64,000 bases of DNA from Methanoregula sp. (GTDB taxonomy: Archaea; Halobacteriota; Methanomicrobia; Methanomicrobiales; Methanospirillaceae), in assembly GCA_041645435.1 (NCBI GenBank), contig JBAZQB010000002.1, positions 248,001 to 312,000 of the forward strand, written 5' to 3'. The notes beneath the pieces are model-generated. The model was not told the origin of the DNA. It saw only the letters and a list, made by a program, of their open reading frames with translations, and did no database searches. The stretch's first letter is position 1; each line of letters begins with the position of its first letter. Shown here in pieces: positions 49,948 through 59,093 of this stretch. Both the position numbers and the translations under genes were made by a program.

Positions 49948-50658
49948 ATGAAGATCTTTCCTGCTGTTGATATCCTCGGGGGGAAATGTGTCCAGCTGGT
50001 GCAGGGCAGGCGGGAGAGTGCAACTGCGTATGGCGATCCTCTTGCCTGTGCCACCCGCTGGCTGGATGAAGGAGCCGATGCCCTCCATGTGGTGAATCTT
50101 GACGGGGCATTCGGCAGTTCCCAAAAAAATGCCGACCTGATTGCGGAACTTGTCAGGAAGACGGGTGTCGAGATCGAGCTGGGCGGCGGGATCCGGTCGG
50201 TGGAGGATGCAGCCCACTGGCTGAATACCGGTGTGTCGCGGGTGATCATCTCAACGCTCGCCACCCAGAAACCGGAATGTATCCGGCAACTTGCCAGCGA
50301 GTTCGGCAGCGAACGGGTGATGGCCGGCGTGGATGCCAAGGGCAACCAGATTGCCGTGCACGGCTGGCAGGAGACCGCCGGCAACTACCTGGACTGGACC
50401 ACCCGGTTCGAGGAACTCGGGGCAGGTTCCCTGCTCTACACCAACGTGGATGTGGAAGGACTTCAGCAGGGAGTCCGGTTCGAGCCGGTGAAACGGCTGA
50501 TCGATCACACCCGCCTGCCCGTGGTCGTTGCCGGCGGCGTGTCCGCACGATCCGATGTTGCAGGACTCAGGGAGATCGGGGCATTCGGGGCGGTGCTCGG
50601 CTCTGCCCTGTACAGCGGGAAGATTGGACTGAAAGAAGCACTGGAGGAGAGCCAATGA
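49948..50658 (+). CDS. hisA: ProFAR isomerase
   Basis: 236 aa. MKIFPAVDILGGKCVQLVQG with catalytic Asp8, VVNLDGAFG, VEIELGGGIRSVEDA, VMAGVDAKGNQIAVHGWQET with the second Asp, and VVVAGGVSARSDVAGL are the HisA barrel motifs. It isomerises ProFAR in histidine synthesis. Its stop overlaps the hisB start (ATGA). Confidence 0.95.
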   Translation: MKIFPAVDILGGKCVQLVQGRRESATAYGDPLACATRWLDEGADALHVVNLDGAFGSSQKNADLIAELVRKTGVEIELGGGIRSVEDAAHWLNTGVSRVIISTLATQKPECIRQLASEFGSERVMAGVDAKGNQIAVHGWQETAGNYLDWTTRFEELGAGSLLYTNVDVEGLQQGVRFEPVKRLIDHTRLPVVVAGGVSARSDVAGLREIGAFGAVLGSALYSGKIGLKEALEESQ

Positions 50659-51236
50659 GAGTTGTGGAAGTGAAGCGGGAAACAAAAGAGACGAAGATCG
50701 TAATCAGGCTGAACCCCGAGGGCACCGGGAAGATAACGGTGGACAGCGGTGTCCCTTTTTTTGATCATATGCTCAACGCGATGGCACGGCACGGGGGATT
50801 TGATCTCACCTGCACAGCCAAGGGGGATCTCGGGGTGGACTGCCATCACACGATCGAGGATATCGGGATCGTGCTCGGGGATGCGGTAAAGCAGGTGATG
50901 GGTGACGGAAGGGGGATAAAGCGTTTCGCCCACGCGATCATCCCCATGGACGAGTCAATATCGACCGTCGTTCTCGACTGCGGGGGCAGGGGATACCTTG
51001 TCTTTACCGGCACGTTTGGCAGCAAAACCGTAGGCAATATTCCCGCAGATATTTTCGAGCATTTCTTCTACAGCGTGTGCAACCGGGCCGGCATCACCGC
51101 CCACATCGCATTTGCCGGCAAGAACGATCACCACCAGTGCGAGGCGATGTTCAAGGCATTCGGGATTGCGCTCGGTGAGGCGCTGTCCATGAGCGGGGAC
51201 AAGAAGGTTGTGCGGAGTACTAAGGGGAAGTTCTGA
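50655..51236 (+). CDS. hisB: Imidazoleglycerol-phosphate dehydratase
   Basis: 193 aa from ATG 50655, the usual single-domain length. Metal-binding motifs VPFFDHMLNAMARHGGFDL, CHHTIEDIGIVLGDAV, EHFFYSVCNRAGITAHI and NDHHQCEAMFKAFG are intact. Last gene of the hisGAB run. Confidence 0.95.
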   Translation: MRVVEVKRETKETKIVIRLNPEGTGKITVDSGVPFFDHMLNAMARHGGFDLTCTAKGDLGVDCHHTIEDIGIVLGDAVKQVMGDGRGIKRFAHAIIPMDESISTVVLDCGGRGYLVFTGTFGSKTVGNIPADIFEHFFYSVCNRAGITAHIAFAGKNDHHQCEAMFKAFGIALGEALSMSGDKKVVRSTKGKF

Positions 51237-51291
51237 ACTGTCCGGAATGAACGGATGATGCGAACAATCTTCGTCACAAGTGCGTGAAAAT

Positions 51292-51304
51292 ATTTTTTGT
51301 TTTT
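51292..51304 (+). terminator. Poly-T terminator after hisB
   Basis: TTTTTTGTTTTTG about 55 bp past the hisB stop. Confidence 0.5.
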
Positions 51305-51349
51305 GTCCACTCGTTATCGGTGGAAAACTGTTTTATCCGGGTACTACTG

Positions 51350-51600
51350 AGATACGGGAAAATACGCCCAATTCGGGCTCCGTTTTCCATACTCCCTTTC
51401 AGAAAACCCCGTAAACCTGCCCGTTTCAGTTCGCGTGGAAAATCTGCTTAAATTCCGCCCTGTTTGCCAAAATACGGGCGGAAACCCCCTCGCCCAATGG
51501 CTGCCAAAGGCCCGGGAATCGGGGCTTTTTCCGCCACCTGGTTTAGCCTATTCTATGCCCGGAAAGGCTGCCGGAATGCGGATATGAGGGTCATTTTTTC
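51350..51600 (+). repeat. Direct repeat family F, copy 1
   Basis: About 250 bp repeated at 51699-51943 with ~80% identity by eye. Shared blocks include CCCGTTTCAGTTCGCGTGGA, AAATCTGCTTAAATT, TGTTTGCCAAAATACGGGCG and CCGGAATGCGGATATGAGGG. No protein-like frame spans either copy. Confidence 0.88.
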
Positions 51601-51698
51601 ACGACGGAAGTTTTTAAAAATCATGTAAGTGAAGAATTGCTCTCCCTCATTAGGGATCCCTTACCGCTGGTACTTAACATTCCAGGGTTTGGACCCTG

Positions 51699-51943
51699 AG
51701 ATAAAATACGCCCGTAGCGGGCTCCTTTTACCAAATTCCTGTCCGGAAAACCCCGTAAACCGGCCCGTTTCAGTTCGCGTGGAAAATCTGCTTAAATTTC
51801 ACTCTGTTTGCCAAAATACGGGCGGAAACGCCCTCTCCCAACGCCTGCCATGTGCCCTGAAATCGAGGCCTTTTTCGCCACGTAGTTTATCCCATCAGCC
51901 CCTCCAAAACCCTGCCGGAATGCGGATATGAGGGTCATTTTTC
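51699..51943 (+). repeat. Direct repeat family F, copy 2
   Basis: Second copy, same orientation, offset ~345 bp. The 965-bp gap 51237-52201 is otherwise without genes; its last 120 bp are AT-rich and probably hold the promoter of the following kinase gene. Confidence 0.88.
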
Positions 51944-52201
51944 CGGGAATGTCTAAAAAACAGGATTTTAACCTGAAATATGGCGAGCCGGTTGGGGTGC
52001 GGGGGTGAGCGCGGTGGCAATGTACGAAGCGTGCGAAGTTGGTGGCGGTTCAAGTATGATTGTATGCCAATCCTCTGCTCTTTTTCGTGGTTGTTGATTT
52101 TCAGATTTTGAGACAAAAATCGGAAATAACACGTTCATTTATCGAAATGAAATCTCATGTAAAACAAAGAAGGAGTCAATCTTCCTTAAAGCCGGTTTGC
52201 T

Positions 52202-54454
52202 ATGATCTCTGTTCTCTGTGTAGATGATGATGCGGTACATCTCTCCCTTGAGAAAAGATGCCTTGAAGAGCCCGGTGCAATGACTATCACAACAGTGTTT
52301 TCATCACGAGAAGCACTTCGGGTGATGGAAACGAGCAGGTTCGACGTTGTTGTTGCTGACTACCAGATGCCCGGCATGGATGGAATTGAGTTACTCAAAG
52401 CGGTTCGTGCAGCAAACCCCGGTCTCCCGTTTATCTTATTCACCGGCAAGGGACGGGAAGAGGTAGTTATTGAGGCGTTCAACGATGGCGTGGATTTTTA
52501 TCTCCAGAAAAACGGTGACCCCAAAATTCTGTTCCCCCATCTGAAAGATACGATCATAAAGGCAGTGAAGCTTGCAGCCGTGTGGAAAGCGTTTCATGAT
52601 TCAGAGATCCGGTATCGCCGCCTCTTTGAGACAGCGCAGGACGGCATCCTGATCCTCGATGCAGAATACGGGAAGATAACTGATGCAAACCCGTTCCTCT
52701 TAACACTGCTGGGATATCCCCGGGAGCAGATACTGGGAAAAAAACTCTGGGAGATCGGGTTTATCCGGGACAAGGCGCTGGCAGAGAAGGCTGCTGCCCA
52801 TTTAATAAGGACCGGATATATCCGGTATGAAGATCTGCCGCTGGAGACAAAAGACGGACGGGTAATTGATGTAGAGTTCGTCAGCAATGTCTACGTTGTG
52901 GATAATGAGAAGGTTATCCAGTGCAGTATCCGCGATATTACCGCTCACAAACTGGCAGAAGAGGAACGGGTACGTCTCGCTGCCATTGTGGAGAATGCGG
53001 ATGAGGCAATCATTGGAAAAACGCTGGACGGAATAATCACCAGCTGGAACACCGGTGCCGAACGAATCTATGGGTATTCTGCACAGGAAGTTATCGGCAG
53101 GAATATCTCGCTGCTTATACCGCCGGATCTCCCGGATGACACACAGGCAAGTCTTGATCAGATCAGGAACGGCACGCCGGTTATCCGTTACGAAACCCTG
53201 CGCAGGAAAAAAGATGGCGGGCTGATCAACATTGCCCTGACAGTGTCACCGGTCAAAGATACACAGAAACGTCTGATCGGTGCATCCACCATTGCCTACG
53301 ACATAACCGAGCGCAAGCGGGCTGAGGTGGCGCTGCGGGAGAGTGAGAAACGGTACCGGAATCTCTTTGATAATATGCTGGAGGGTTTTGCGTACTGCAG
53401 GGTGCTGTATGACAAGGAAAAACACCCCACCGACTTTATCTTTTTGAATGTTAATCTGGCGTTTAACCGGATTTTCGACACAACAACGGTCCTGGGAAAG
53501 CCGGTCACTGAAAATTTTCCCGGAATAAGGGAAGCATTCCCTGACCTGTTGGAGATCTATGGGCGGGTTGCATTGACCGGTGAACCGGAATCATTTGATC
53601 TCGATTTCAAACCTACAGAAAAGTGGTTGCATATCTCTGTCTATTCCCCGTCAAAAGAATATTTTGTTGCATTTTTTGAAGACATCACGGAACGCAAAGC
53701 AGCGAATGAAGCCCTGCGAACATTCGGGGAGCATCTTGAACGCAAAGTTATTGAACGAACCTCCGATCTCACGGATATTAACCTGAAACTGATGACGGAA
53801 ATAGAGATCCGTGTCGATGCTGAAAAGCAGCTCTCGAAATCCGTGGGTGAAAAAGAAGTCCTGCTCAGGGAAGTCCACCACCGGGTGAAAAACAACCTCC
53901 AGATTATCATCTCCCTCTTAAACCTCCAGTCCCGTTTCATAACGGATCCGGTGACTCTTTCTGCATTTAAGGAAAGCCAGAACCGGGTCCGGGCGATGGC
54001 ATTGGTCCATGAAAAACTCTACCAGTCAACTGATCTTGCAAAACTGGATCTTGGCAATTATCTCAAATTCCTCGGGGACAACATGCTCCATTTCTTTGGT
54101 ATGAAAGGAAAGGGTATCATGCTCACCATGGATATCCGGGATATTTCCCTCGCCATCGACTCCGCTATTCCCCTCGGGCTGATGTTCAATGAACTCATTT
54201 CAAATGCTTTAAAATATGCATTTCCCAAGGGAAGACAGGGGGAGATTTACGTTACGATTCACCAGCAGGATCACACGCTCACCATCCAGTTCAAGGATAA
54301 CGGCGTCGGTATCCCGGAGGATTTTGACTGGCGCAATGCCAATTCGCTGGGCCTCCGTCTCATCTGCTCGCTCGTGGAACAACTGGACGGGACTATCGAA
54401 CTGGACCGGAGTTCAGGGACGACTTTTACGATTGTCGTCAACGAGAAAGTGTGA
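52202..54454 (+). CDS. Hybrid sensor: receiver-PAS-PAS-PAS-HisKA_2 histidine kinase
   Basis: 750 aa, soluble. Residues ~1-125 are a receiver domain (VLCVDDDAVHLSLEK, VVVADYQMPGMDGIELL with Asp53). Three PAS domains follow (starting near FHDSEIRYRRLFETAQDGIL, AAIVENADEAIIGKTLDGII, SEKRYRNLFDNMLEGFAYCR). The kinase core has LLREVHHRVKNNLQIIISLL with His559 and an ATPase domain with NELISNALKYAFPKGRQGEI, DNGVGIPEDFDW. It may relay a phosphate from another kinase and sense a cytosolic signal such as redox or a ligand. No partner is adjacent. Confidence 0.93.
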   Translation: MISVLCVDDDAVHLSLEKRCLEEPGAMTITTVFSSREALRVMETSRFDVVVADYQMPGMDGIELLKAVRAANPGLPFILFTGKGREEVVIEAFNDGVDFYLQKNGDPKILFPHLKDTIIKAVKLAAVWKAFHDSEIRYRRLFETAQDGILILDAEYGKITDANPFLLTLLGYPREQILGKKLWEIGFIRDKALAEKAAAHLIRTGYIRYEDLPLETKDGRVIDVEFVSNVYVVDNEKVIQCSIRDITAHKLAEEERVRLAAIVENADEAIIGKTLDGIITSWNTGAERIYGYSAQEVIGRNISLLIPPDLPDDTQASLDQIRNGTPVIRYETLRRKKDGGLINIALTVSPVKDTQKRLIGASTIAYDITERKRAEVALRESEKRYRNLFDNMLEGFAYCRVLYDKEKHPTDFIFLNVNLAFNRIFDTTTVLGKPVTENFPGIREAFPDLLEIYGRVALTGEPESFDLDFKPTEKWLHISVYSPSKEYFVAFFEDITERKAANEALRTFGEHLERKVIERTSDLTDINLKLMTEIEIRVDAEKQLSKSVGEKEVLLREVHHRVKNNLQIIISLLNLQSRFITDPVTLSAFKESQNRVRAMALVHEKLYQSTDLAKLDLGNYLKFLGDNMLHFFGMKGKGIMLTMDIRDISLAIDSAIPLGLMFNELISNALKYAFPKGRQGEIYVTIHQQDHTLTIQFKDNGVGIPEDFDWRNANSLGLRLICSLVEQLDGTIELDRSSGTTFTIVVNEKV

Positions 54455-54588
54455 TTGGTACTCAATCATTGCTCTGCCAGTCCACAGTAACCGTCATCAG
54501 AAAATCGCCAGGTTAATTCCAATTATTGTCTTGTATTTTGGAAGTTTGCTCAATCTATAAATCGTCACCAAAAATATAGGCTGCACAT

Positions 54589-55203
54589 ATGATCTCCAGA
54601 TGTTATGAAAAGGCAAAAGCGTTCCTCATGACCCCGGTCGAGGAACTCCAGAAATCGCGGGATGACCCGACCGGGTTCACCCTCCAGTACTACATTTTCA
54701 TCGTCCTGTTCAATGCGATCCTTACTGCACTCATCGCTCTCCTTCTCGGGGGACATGGGACACTCAATACCATGTCCCGGATGATGTCACAACTTGGCTG
54801 GGCACTGCCGTTTGTCGGGGCTGTTGGTGCAATCCTCATGGTTGTTGTCGTCGCTATCCTTGCGGTGATCTTTTTGTTCGTTTTTGCAATCTGGCTCCAT
54901 ATCTGGGTCTACCTGGCCGGCGGGCGAAAAGGATACATGGATACCGTAAAAGCCCTTGCTTATGGTTCAACGCCGGGCATGATCATCGGCTGGATCCCCA
55001 TTATCGGACCGTTTATCGGCGGCATCTGGACATTGGTGCTTGAAGTGCTGAGCGTCCGGGAAATTCACCAGATATCGACCGAACGTGCAGTCATTGCCGT
55101 CATCCTTGCTGTAATTATCCCGATCATTATCATGCTGCTTTTCCTTGCAGCAGTCCTTTCGACAATGATGAGCGGAGCCACAATGATGCCGGGAAAGTAC
55201 TAA
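54589..55203 (+). CDS. Yip1-family membrane protein
   Basis: 204 aa. The opening MISRCYEKAKAFLMTPVEEL, QKSRDDPTGFTLQYYIFIV is the usual start of archaeal Yip1 proteins, followed by five membrane helices including YGSTPGMIIGWIPIIGPFIG, GIWTLVLEVL. Role unknown in prokaryotes. A TATAAATCG-like box (54556) lies ~35 bp upstream. Confidence 0.88.
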   Translation: MISRCYEKAKAFLMTPVEELQKSRDDPTGFTLQYYIFIVLFNAILTALIALLLGGHGTLNTMSRMMSQLGWALPFVGAVGAILMVVVVAILAVIFLFVFAIWLHIWVYLAGGRKGYMDTVKALAYGSTPGMIIGWIPIIGPFIGGIWTLVLEVLSVREIHQISTERAVIAVILAVIIPIIIMLLFLAAVLSTMMSGATMMPGKY

Positions 55204-55210
55204 TTCTTCA

Positions 55211-55220
55211 TCTTTTTTTA
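55211..55220 (+). terminator. Poly-T terminator after the Yip1-family gene
   Basis: TCTTTTTTTA directly after the stop codon. Confidence 0.5.
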
Positions 55221-55315
55221 ATCGACATTTCATTATTCAGCCTGATGCTCACATTATGTGAGGTTTTTATTTTCCCAATCTATTCTAAAAAAAGGGTGTC
55301 TTGTCTTGCAACTGC

Positions 55316-55459
55316 TTACCTGAGTTGTTTACTTTCCCAAGCATAAACGCACTCATCTGTTGCAAGTGCTTCCTGGTACTCTTCTCCGTTTACAGGTTCA
55401 TAAAGAGCGGGATATCGTGTATGGACTGCATATTCTGTCAGATCCACGGTTGATTTCAA
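55316..55459 (-). pseudogene. C-terminal relic of a HEPN-domain gene
   Basis: On the minus strand, from TTG 55459 the frame reads STVDLTEYAVHTRYPALYEP, VNGEEYQEALATDECVYAWE, SKQLR and stops at 55316. LTxYxVxTRYPxxYEPVxxEE...EALxxAxxVxxW is the classic C-terminal end of HEPN proteins. No N-terminal HEPN half lies upstream; the frame continues open for ~25 codons with unrelated sequence. Confidence 0.55.
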
Positions 55460-55554
55460 ACGTCCGGCACAGGTTTTTCTTACATGAATAGTAATCGTAC
55501 TTGTGTGTACCGATTCTTGTGCGTACCGATAAAAACAAACCTTTCTTTTTTAGG

Positions 55555-55660
55555 AACGTGGGGAAATATTTATTATATCATATACTGTTAAAAGAAATAT
55601 ACTAGTTACATCTTATCATCGAATATAATATCTAGTACAAATCCTGCACGGACAGCAGGT
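55555..55660 (+). promoter_or_regulatory. AT-rich promoter region ahead of the gas-vesicle sensory operon
   Basis: A ~100-bp block of A+T-rich DNA (AAATATTTATTATATCATAT, AGAAATATACTAGTTACATC, CGAATATAATATCTAGTAC) includes several TATA-like boxes. The first gene begins ~165 bp further, leaving room for a leader. The rest of the gap 55204-55823 shows only the HEPN relic. Confidence 0.4.
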
Positions 55661-55823
55661 TACCCGGAGCAAAAAGTCTCCCCATGCATCATCGCAGACG
55701 TTTATGCAGCACGCTGTATCTTTTTAGAAAGGAGCGGAAAAGAAGTGCAGGAAATAAACACGGATGGGAAGATGAGCGGTACCGGAATAGTACACGAAAT
55801 GTTACGGGTCTGATGAGCGCATT

Positions 55824-56495
55824 ATGACAAGAAAACTGATGCTGATACCGATCGTTCACAGCGAGAAAGAGATGGGGTCATTAAAGAGCGACATCTCTGA
55901 GATGATCGACCGGAAATTCGGGAAAGAGAGACGGGATCAACACCGCAAGGATGTAGCGCTTTTCTGGGAAAACCTCCGCACGATCATAAATGCCGTTGTC
56001 GCCAATCTCGATGGCACTGCCATCAGGATATACCAGGATGGTATCCCCATCGGGGGTGAGATCGGCGCAAAACTCGTTGCTATGGGCGCAAAGGACGGCG
56101 TTCCCAACCACCAGATCGTCCTCTCCATCATCGAGCATGGCGGAGTGCTGGAGAAGACCGAGAGTCCGGCTCTCTTAAAAGAAGAGTATGAGATCATCAA
56201 AGCGATCGTGAACGCAAAGACGGACCCGGAACGGGAAGCACTGAGTGAGAAGCATAAGCACCGGCTCTATGATCTAACCCTCGAACGGGACAAGTACATC
56301 GCACAGCGGATCGAAGAATCCTTAAAGGACGGGCAGTACGGGCTGCTCTTTATCGGGGCAACGCACGATGTCGCACCGAACATAAACCCGGATATCGACC
56401 TGTTCATCTGTAACTTTGTTCTGGATGATATCCTGGCATGGCTGAAAAGAGGCAGTGCGGACAGGGTTGTTGCGCAGGGAAAAAAAGTCCCGTGA
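55824..56495 (+). CDS. Conserved-looking protein of unknown function heading the gas-vesicle region
   Basis: 223 aa, soluble. Segments KLMLIPIVHSEKEMGSLKSD, LFWENLRTIINAVVANLDGT, RIYQDGIPIGGEIGAKLVAM, LYDLTLERDKYIAQRIEESL and YGLLFIGATHDVAPNINPDI are well ordered. The last resembles the end of nucleotide- or metal-dependent enzymes, but no catalytic motif is clear. Twelve bp separate it from the hybrid kinase gene, so they are probably co-transcribed. I do not recognise the family. Confidence 0.7.
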   Translation: MTRKLMLIPIVHSEKEMGSLKSDISEMIDRKFGKERRDQHRKDVALFWENLRTIINAVVANLDGTAIRIYQDGIPIGGEIGAKLVAMGAKDGVPNHQIVLSIIEHGGVLEKTESPALLKEEYEIIKAIVNAKTDPEREALSEKHKHRLYDLTLERDKYIAQRIEESLKDGQYGLLFIGATHDVAPNINPDIDLFICNFVLDDILAWLKRGSADRVVAQGKKVP

Positions 56496-56507
56496 GATGG
56501 AATCCTT

Positions 56508-59093
56508 ATGTCATGGTTACAGCGGATAATCGATCGCGATCCAAATGATGCAGTTACTGTTCCGGATGATCCGGAAATGACAGGAGGGATCGATCCCGGC
56601 CTGGAATCCCCCCTCTTTTCAGAAGTGTCCGTTTCCCCTGTATCACCCCCGGATACTGATGCAGTCCCCTGTCCTGATATCCATACCCGTACGGGTAAAT
56701 CAATTTTTATCGTGGAAGATGAAGTGATTGTAGCCAATGATATAAAGGAGACATTAACAAACCTGGGATATGATGTTACGGGCATTGCGAAATCCGGAGA
56801 GGACGCGCTGGAAAAAGTTGAAGAACTCAGGCCCGATCTCGTGCTCATGGATATTCACCTTGCCACCGCAATGGACGGGATCGAGGCTGCAGGAATAATC
56901 CATACGCGCTTTGATATCCCGGTCATCTATCTCACCGCTTATGCCGATAAGGCGCTTCTTGACCGGGCAAAAGTCACCGAGCCGTTCGGGTATGTCATCA
57001 AACCCTTCGATGAGCGGGAACTCCAGTCAACAATCGAGATCGCATTCTATAAGCATAAACACGATCTGCAGATCCGTGAAGCATACGGGGAACTGGAACT
57101 GCGTATTGCCGAACGGACTAAAGAACTGGACCAGATCAACCGGGCAATGGCGGAAAGCGAACAGCAATACCGCAGCTTGTTTGACGAAGTCCCGATAGGC
57201 CTTTACCGCACTACCCCGTTGGGGCGGTTCCTGGATATTAACCCGGCTCTGGTATCTCTGCTGGGTTATCCGAATCGGGAAATGCTGATGAATGTCAGCG
57301 GATCTGATATATACGTGGACCCCCGGGATCGAAACCGGTGGTTGGATCTGATTAAGCGCGAAGGAATAGTGCGCGATTTCACAGTCCGGTTCCGCAAGTA
57401 CGATGGAACGATTATCTGGGTACGGGATACCGGAAAAGCCGTCTATGATGACAGCGGTCATATCCTCTATTATAACGGAAATGTCGAGGACATCACCGAA
57501 CGCAAGCAGGCAGAAGAAGCACTAAAACAATCCGAACGTCGGCTTATCGATATTGTCGAACACCTGCCCGATGCTACCTTCGCGATCGACAGGAACGGAA
57601 CGGTCATCGCATGGAACCGGGTGATCGAGGAAATGACCGGCGTGAACAAAGAGGCGATAATCGGAAAAGGCAATTATGAGTATGCCCTCCCCTTTTACGG
57701 TGCTAAAAGACCTATACTCATCGACTGGATCCTCAACACTGGCAATAAAATCGACCCACGTGAGTACCAGAACATCAAAAAAATCGGACAGAACATTTAT
57801 GCTGAGACGAAGACTGTCCTGTCAAACGGGAAGTCAGTTGCATTATGGGGTAATGCGAGCCCACTCTGCGATATAAATGGAAACCTGATTGGGGCAATCG
57901 AATCGATCCGTGACGTGACCGAACAAAAGCAGGTGGAGGAAGCGCTCCAGGCGAGCGAACAACGGTACCGGGATGTCGTCGAGGACCAGACCGAATTCAT
58001 CTGCCGGTTTTTACCGGATGGAAGACTTACGTTCATCAATGAAGCCTATTGCAGTTATTTCCGGTTGAACCGGGAAGAAATTATCGGGAAACCGCATTTT
58101 GTTGTTCTTCTGCCGGATGATGCCCGACTGATGAAAACCCATCTTGCAGCACTCACGCCGGAAAATCCGGTTGCAGTGATCTCGCACAGGATTGTGATGC
58201 CATCCGGTGAAGTCTGCTGGCAGCGCTGGAGCGACCGGGCGATTTTTGACAATGAGGGTGATGTGATTGAATACCAGTCTGTCGGAAGGGATATCACCAG
58301 CCAGAAAGAGGCAGAGATCCAACTGAAAAATTACAAGGAAACCCTTGAGCAACAGGTACGTGACCGCACTTCTGAATTATCCAGAACAAACCTGAAACTG
58401 AAAAAAGAGATTGAAGACCGCAAAATAATCCAGAAAAAGTTAACCCAGTCATCCAATGAAAAAGATCTTCTGATCAGGGAGATTCATCACCGGGTCAAGA
58501 ACAACCTGCAACTGATAATCGGGCTTATCGATATGACAAAGACGAGAGCGCATGAACCGATAGTCGTCTCTACGCTGACCGATATCATGACAAAAGTGCA
58601 GACCATGGGATCCATCCACACGCGATTATATGAGAGTAAACGATTCGATAAAATCAATATGAGAAAGCAGGTTCACGACCTTGTCGAAATGATATCAGGA
58701 TTCTACGATCATGATCACCTCGATATCATGACAAACATCGATTGCGCAGAAATTTATCTTCCTGTTGACCAGGCAATTCCCTGTGCACTGGCGTTAAACG
58801 AGATCATCTCCAACATCCACAAACATGCATTCAAGGGGAGGAGAAATGGACTTATAGAGATCTCGTCATCCATCAAAGAGGATTTGCTCCGGTTTGTCAT
58901 CCAGGACAATGGTGTCGGGGTGCCATCCGGGTTTGATATCGAAAAGAGTAATCGGCTTGGGCTCAGGCTGATGAGGACACTCGTTGAGCAGCAGTTGCAC
59001 GGCAACGTTCAGATCACAGGTAAGAACGGAACTGAAGTGGTGATAGAATTTTGTATACGGCAGGAGGAGTATGGCCCGGGTACTGGTAGTTGA
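56508..59093 (+). CDS. Hybrid sensor: receiver-PAS-PAS-PAS-HisKA_2 histidine kinase
   Basis: 861 aa. After a ~65-residue acidic start, a receiver domain (SIFIVEDEVIVANDIKETLT, LVLMDIHLATAMDGIEAA with Asp115) is followed by three PAS domains (SLFDEVPIGLYRTTPLGRFL; DIVEHLPDATFAIDRNGTVI; DVVEDQTEFICRFLPDGRLT), a coiled coil, and a HisKA_2 kinase (LIREIHHRVKNNLQLIIGLI with His660; DNGVGVPSGFDIEKSNRLGL). Soluble, so it reads an intracellular signal. Its end overlaps the next gene, a receiver-type regulator, by 23 bp: a likely cognate pair. Confidence 0.93.
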   Translation: MSWLQRIIDRDPNDAVTVPDDPEMTGGIDPGLESPLFSEVSVSPVSPPDTDAVPCPDIHTRTGKSIFIVEDEVIVANDIKETLTNLGYDVTGIAKSGEDALEKVEELRPDLVLMDIHLATAMDGIEAAGIIHTRFDIPVIYLTAYADKALLDRAKVTEPFGYVIKPFDERELQSTIEIAFYKHKHDLQIREAYGELELRIAERTKELDQINRAMAESEQQYRSLFDEVPIGLYRTTPLGRFLDINPALVSLLGYPNREMLMNVSGSDIYVDPRDRNRWLDLIKREGIVRDFTVRFRKYDGTIIWVRDTGKAVYDDSGHILYYNGNVEDITERKQAEEALKQSERRLIDIVEHLPDATFAIDRNGTVIAWNRVIEEMTGVNKEAIIGKGNYEYALPFYGAKRPILIDWILNTGNKIDPREYQNIKKIGQNIYAETKTVLSNGKSVALWGNASPLCDINGNLIGAIESIRDVTEQKQVEEALQASEQRYRDVVEDQTEFICRFLPDGRLTFINEAYCSYFRLNREEIIGKPHFVVLLPDDARLMKTHLAALTPENPVAVISHRIVMPSGEVCWQRWSDRAIFDNEGDVIEYQSVGRDITSQKEAEIQLKNYKETLEQQVRDRTSELSRTNLKLKKEIEDRKIIQKKLTQSSNEKDLLIREIHHRVKNNLQLIIGLIDMTKTRAHEPIVVSTLTDIMTKVQTMGSIHTRLYESKRFDKINMRKQVHDLVEMISGFYDHDHLDIMTNIDCAEIYLPVDQAIPCALALNEIISNIHKHAFKGRRNGLIEISSSIKEDLLRFVIQDNGVGVPSGFDIEKSNRLGLRLMRTLVEQQLHGNVQITGKNGTEVVIEFCIRQEEYGPGTGS

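Noticed and set aside
5887..51943. Repeat families D (5.9 kb) and F (51.3 kb) being the same element
   Set aside because: They share a few words (CGGATAT, CCGGAA, CCGTAAACC-like) but I could not align them convincingly by eye.
52202..54454. Receiver-headed kinase as response regulator for the 36672-38930 kinase
   Set aside because: They are 13 kb apart with unrelated genes between; no evidence for pairing.
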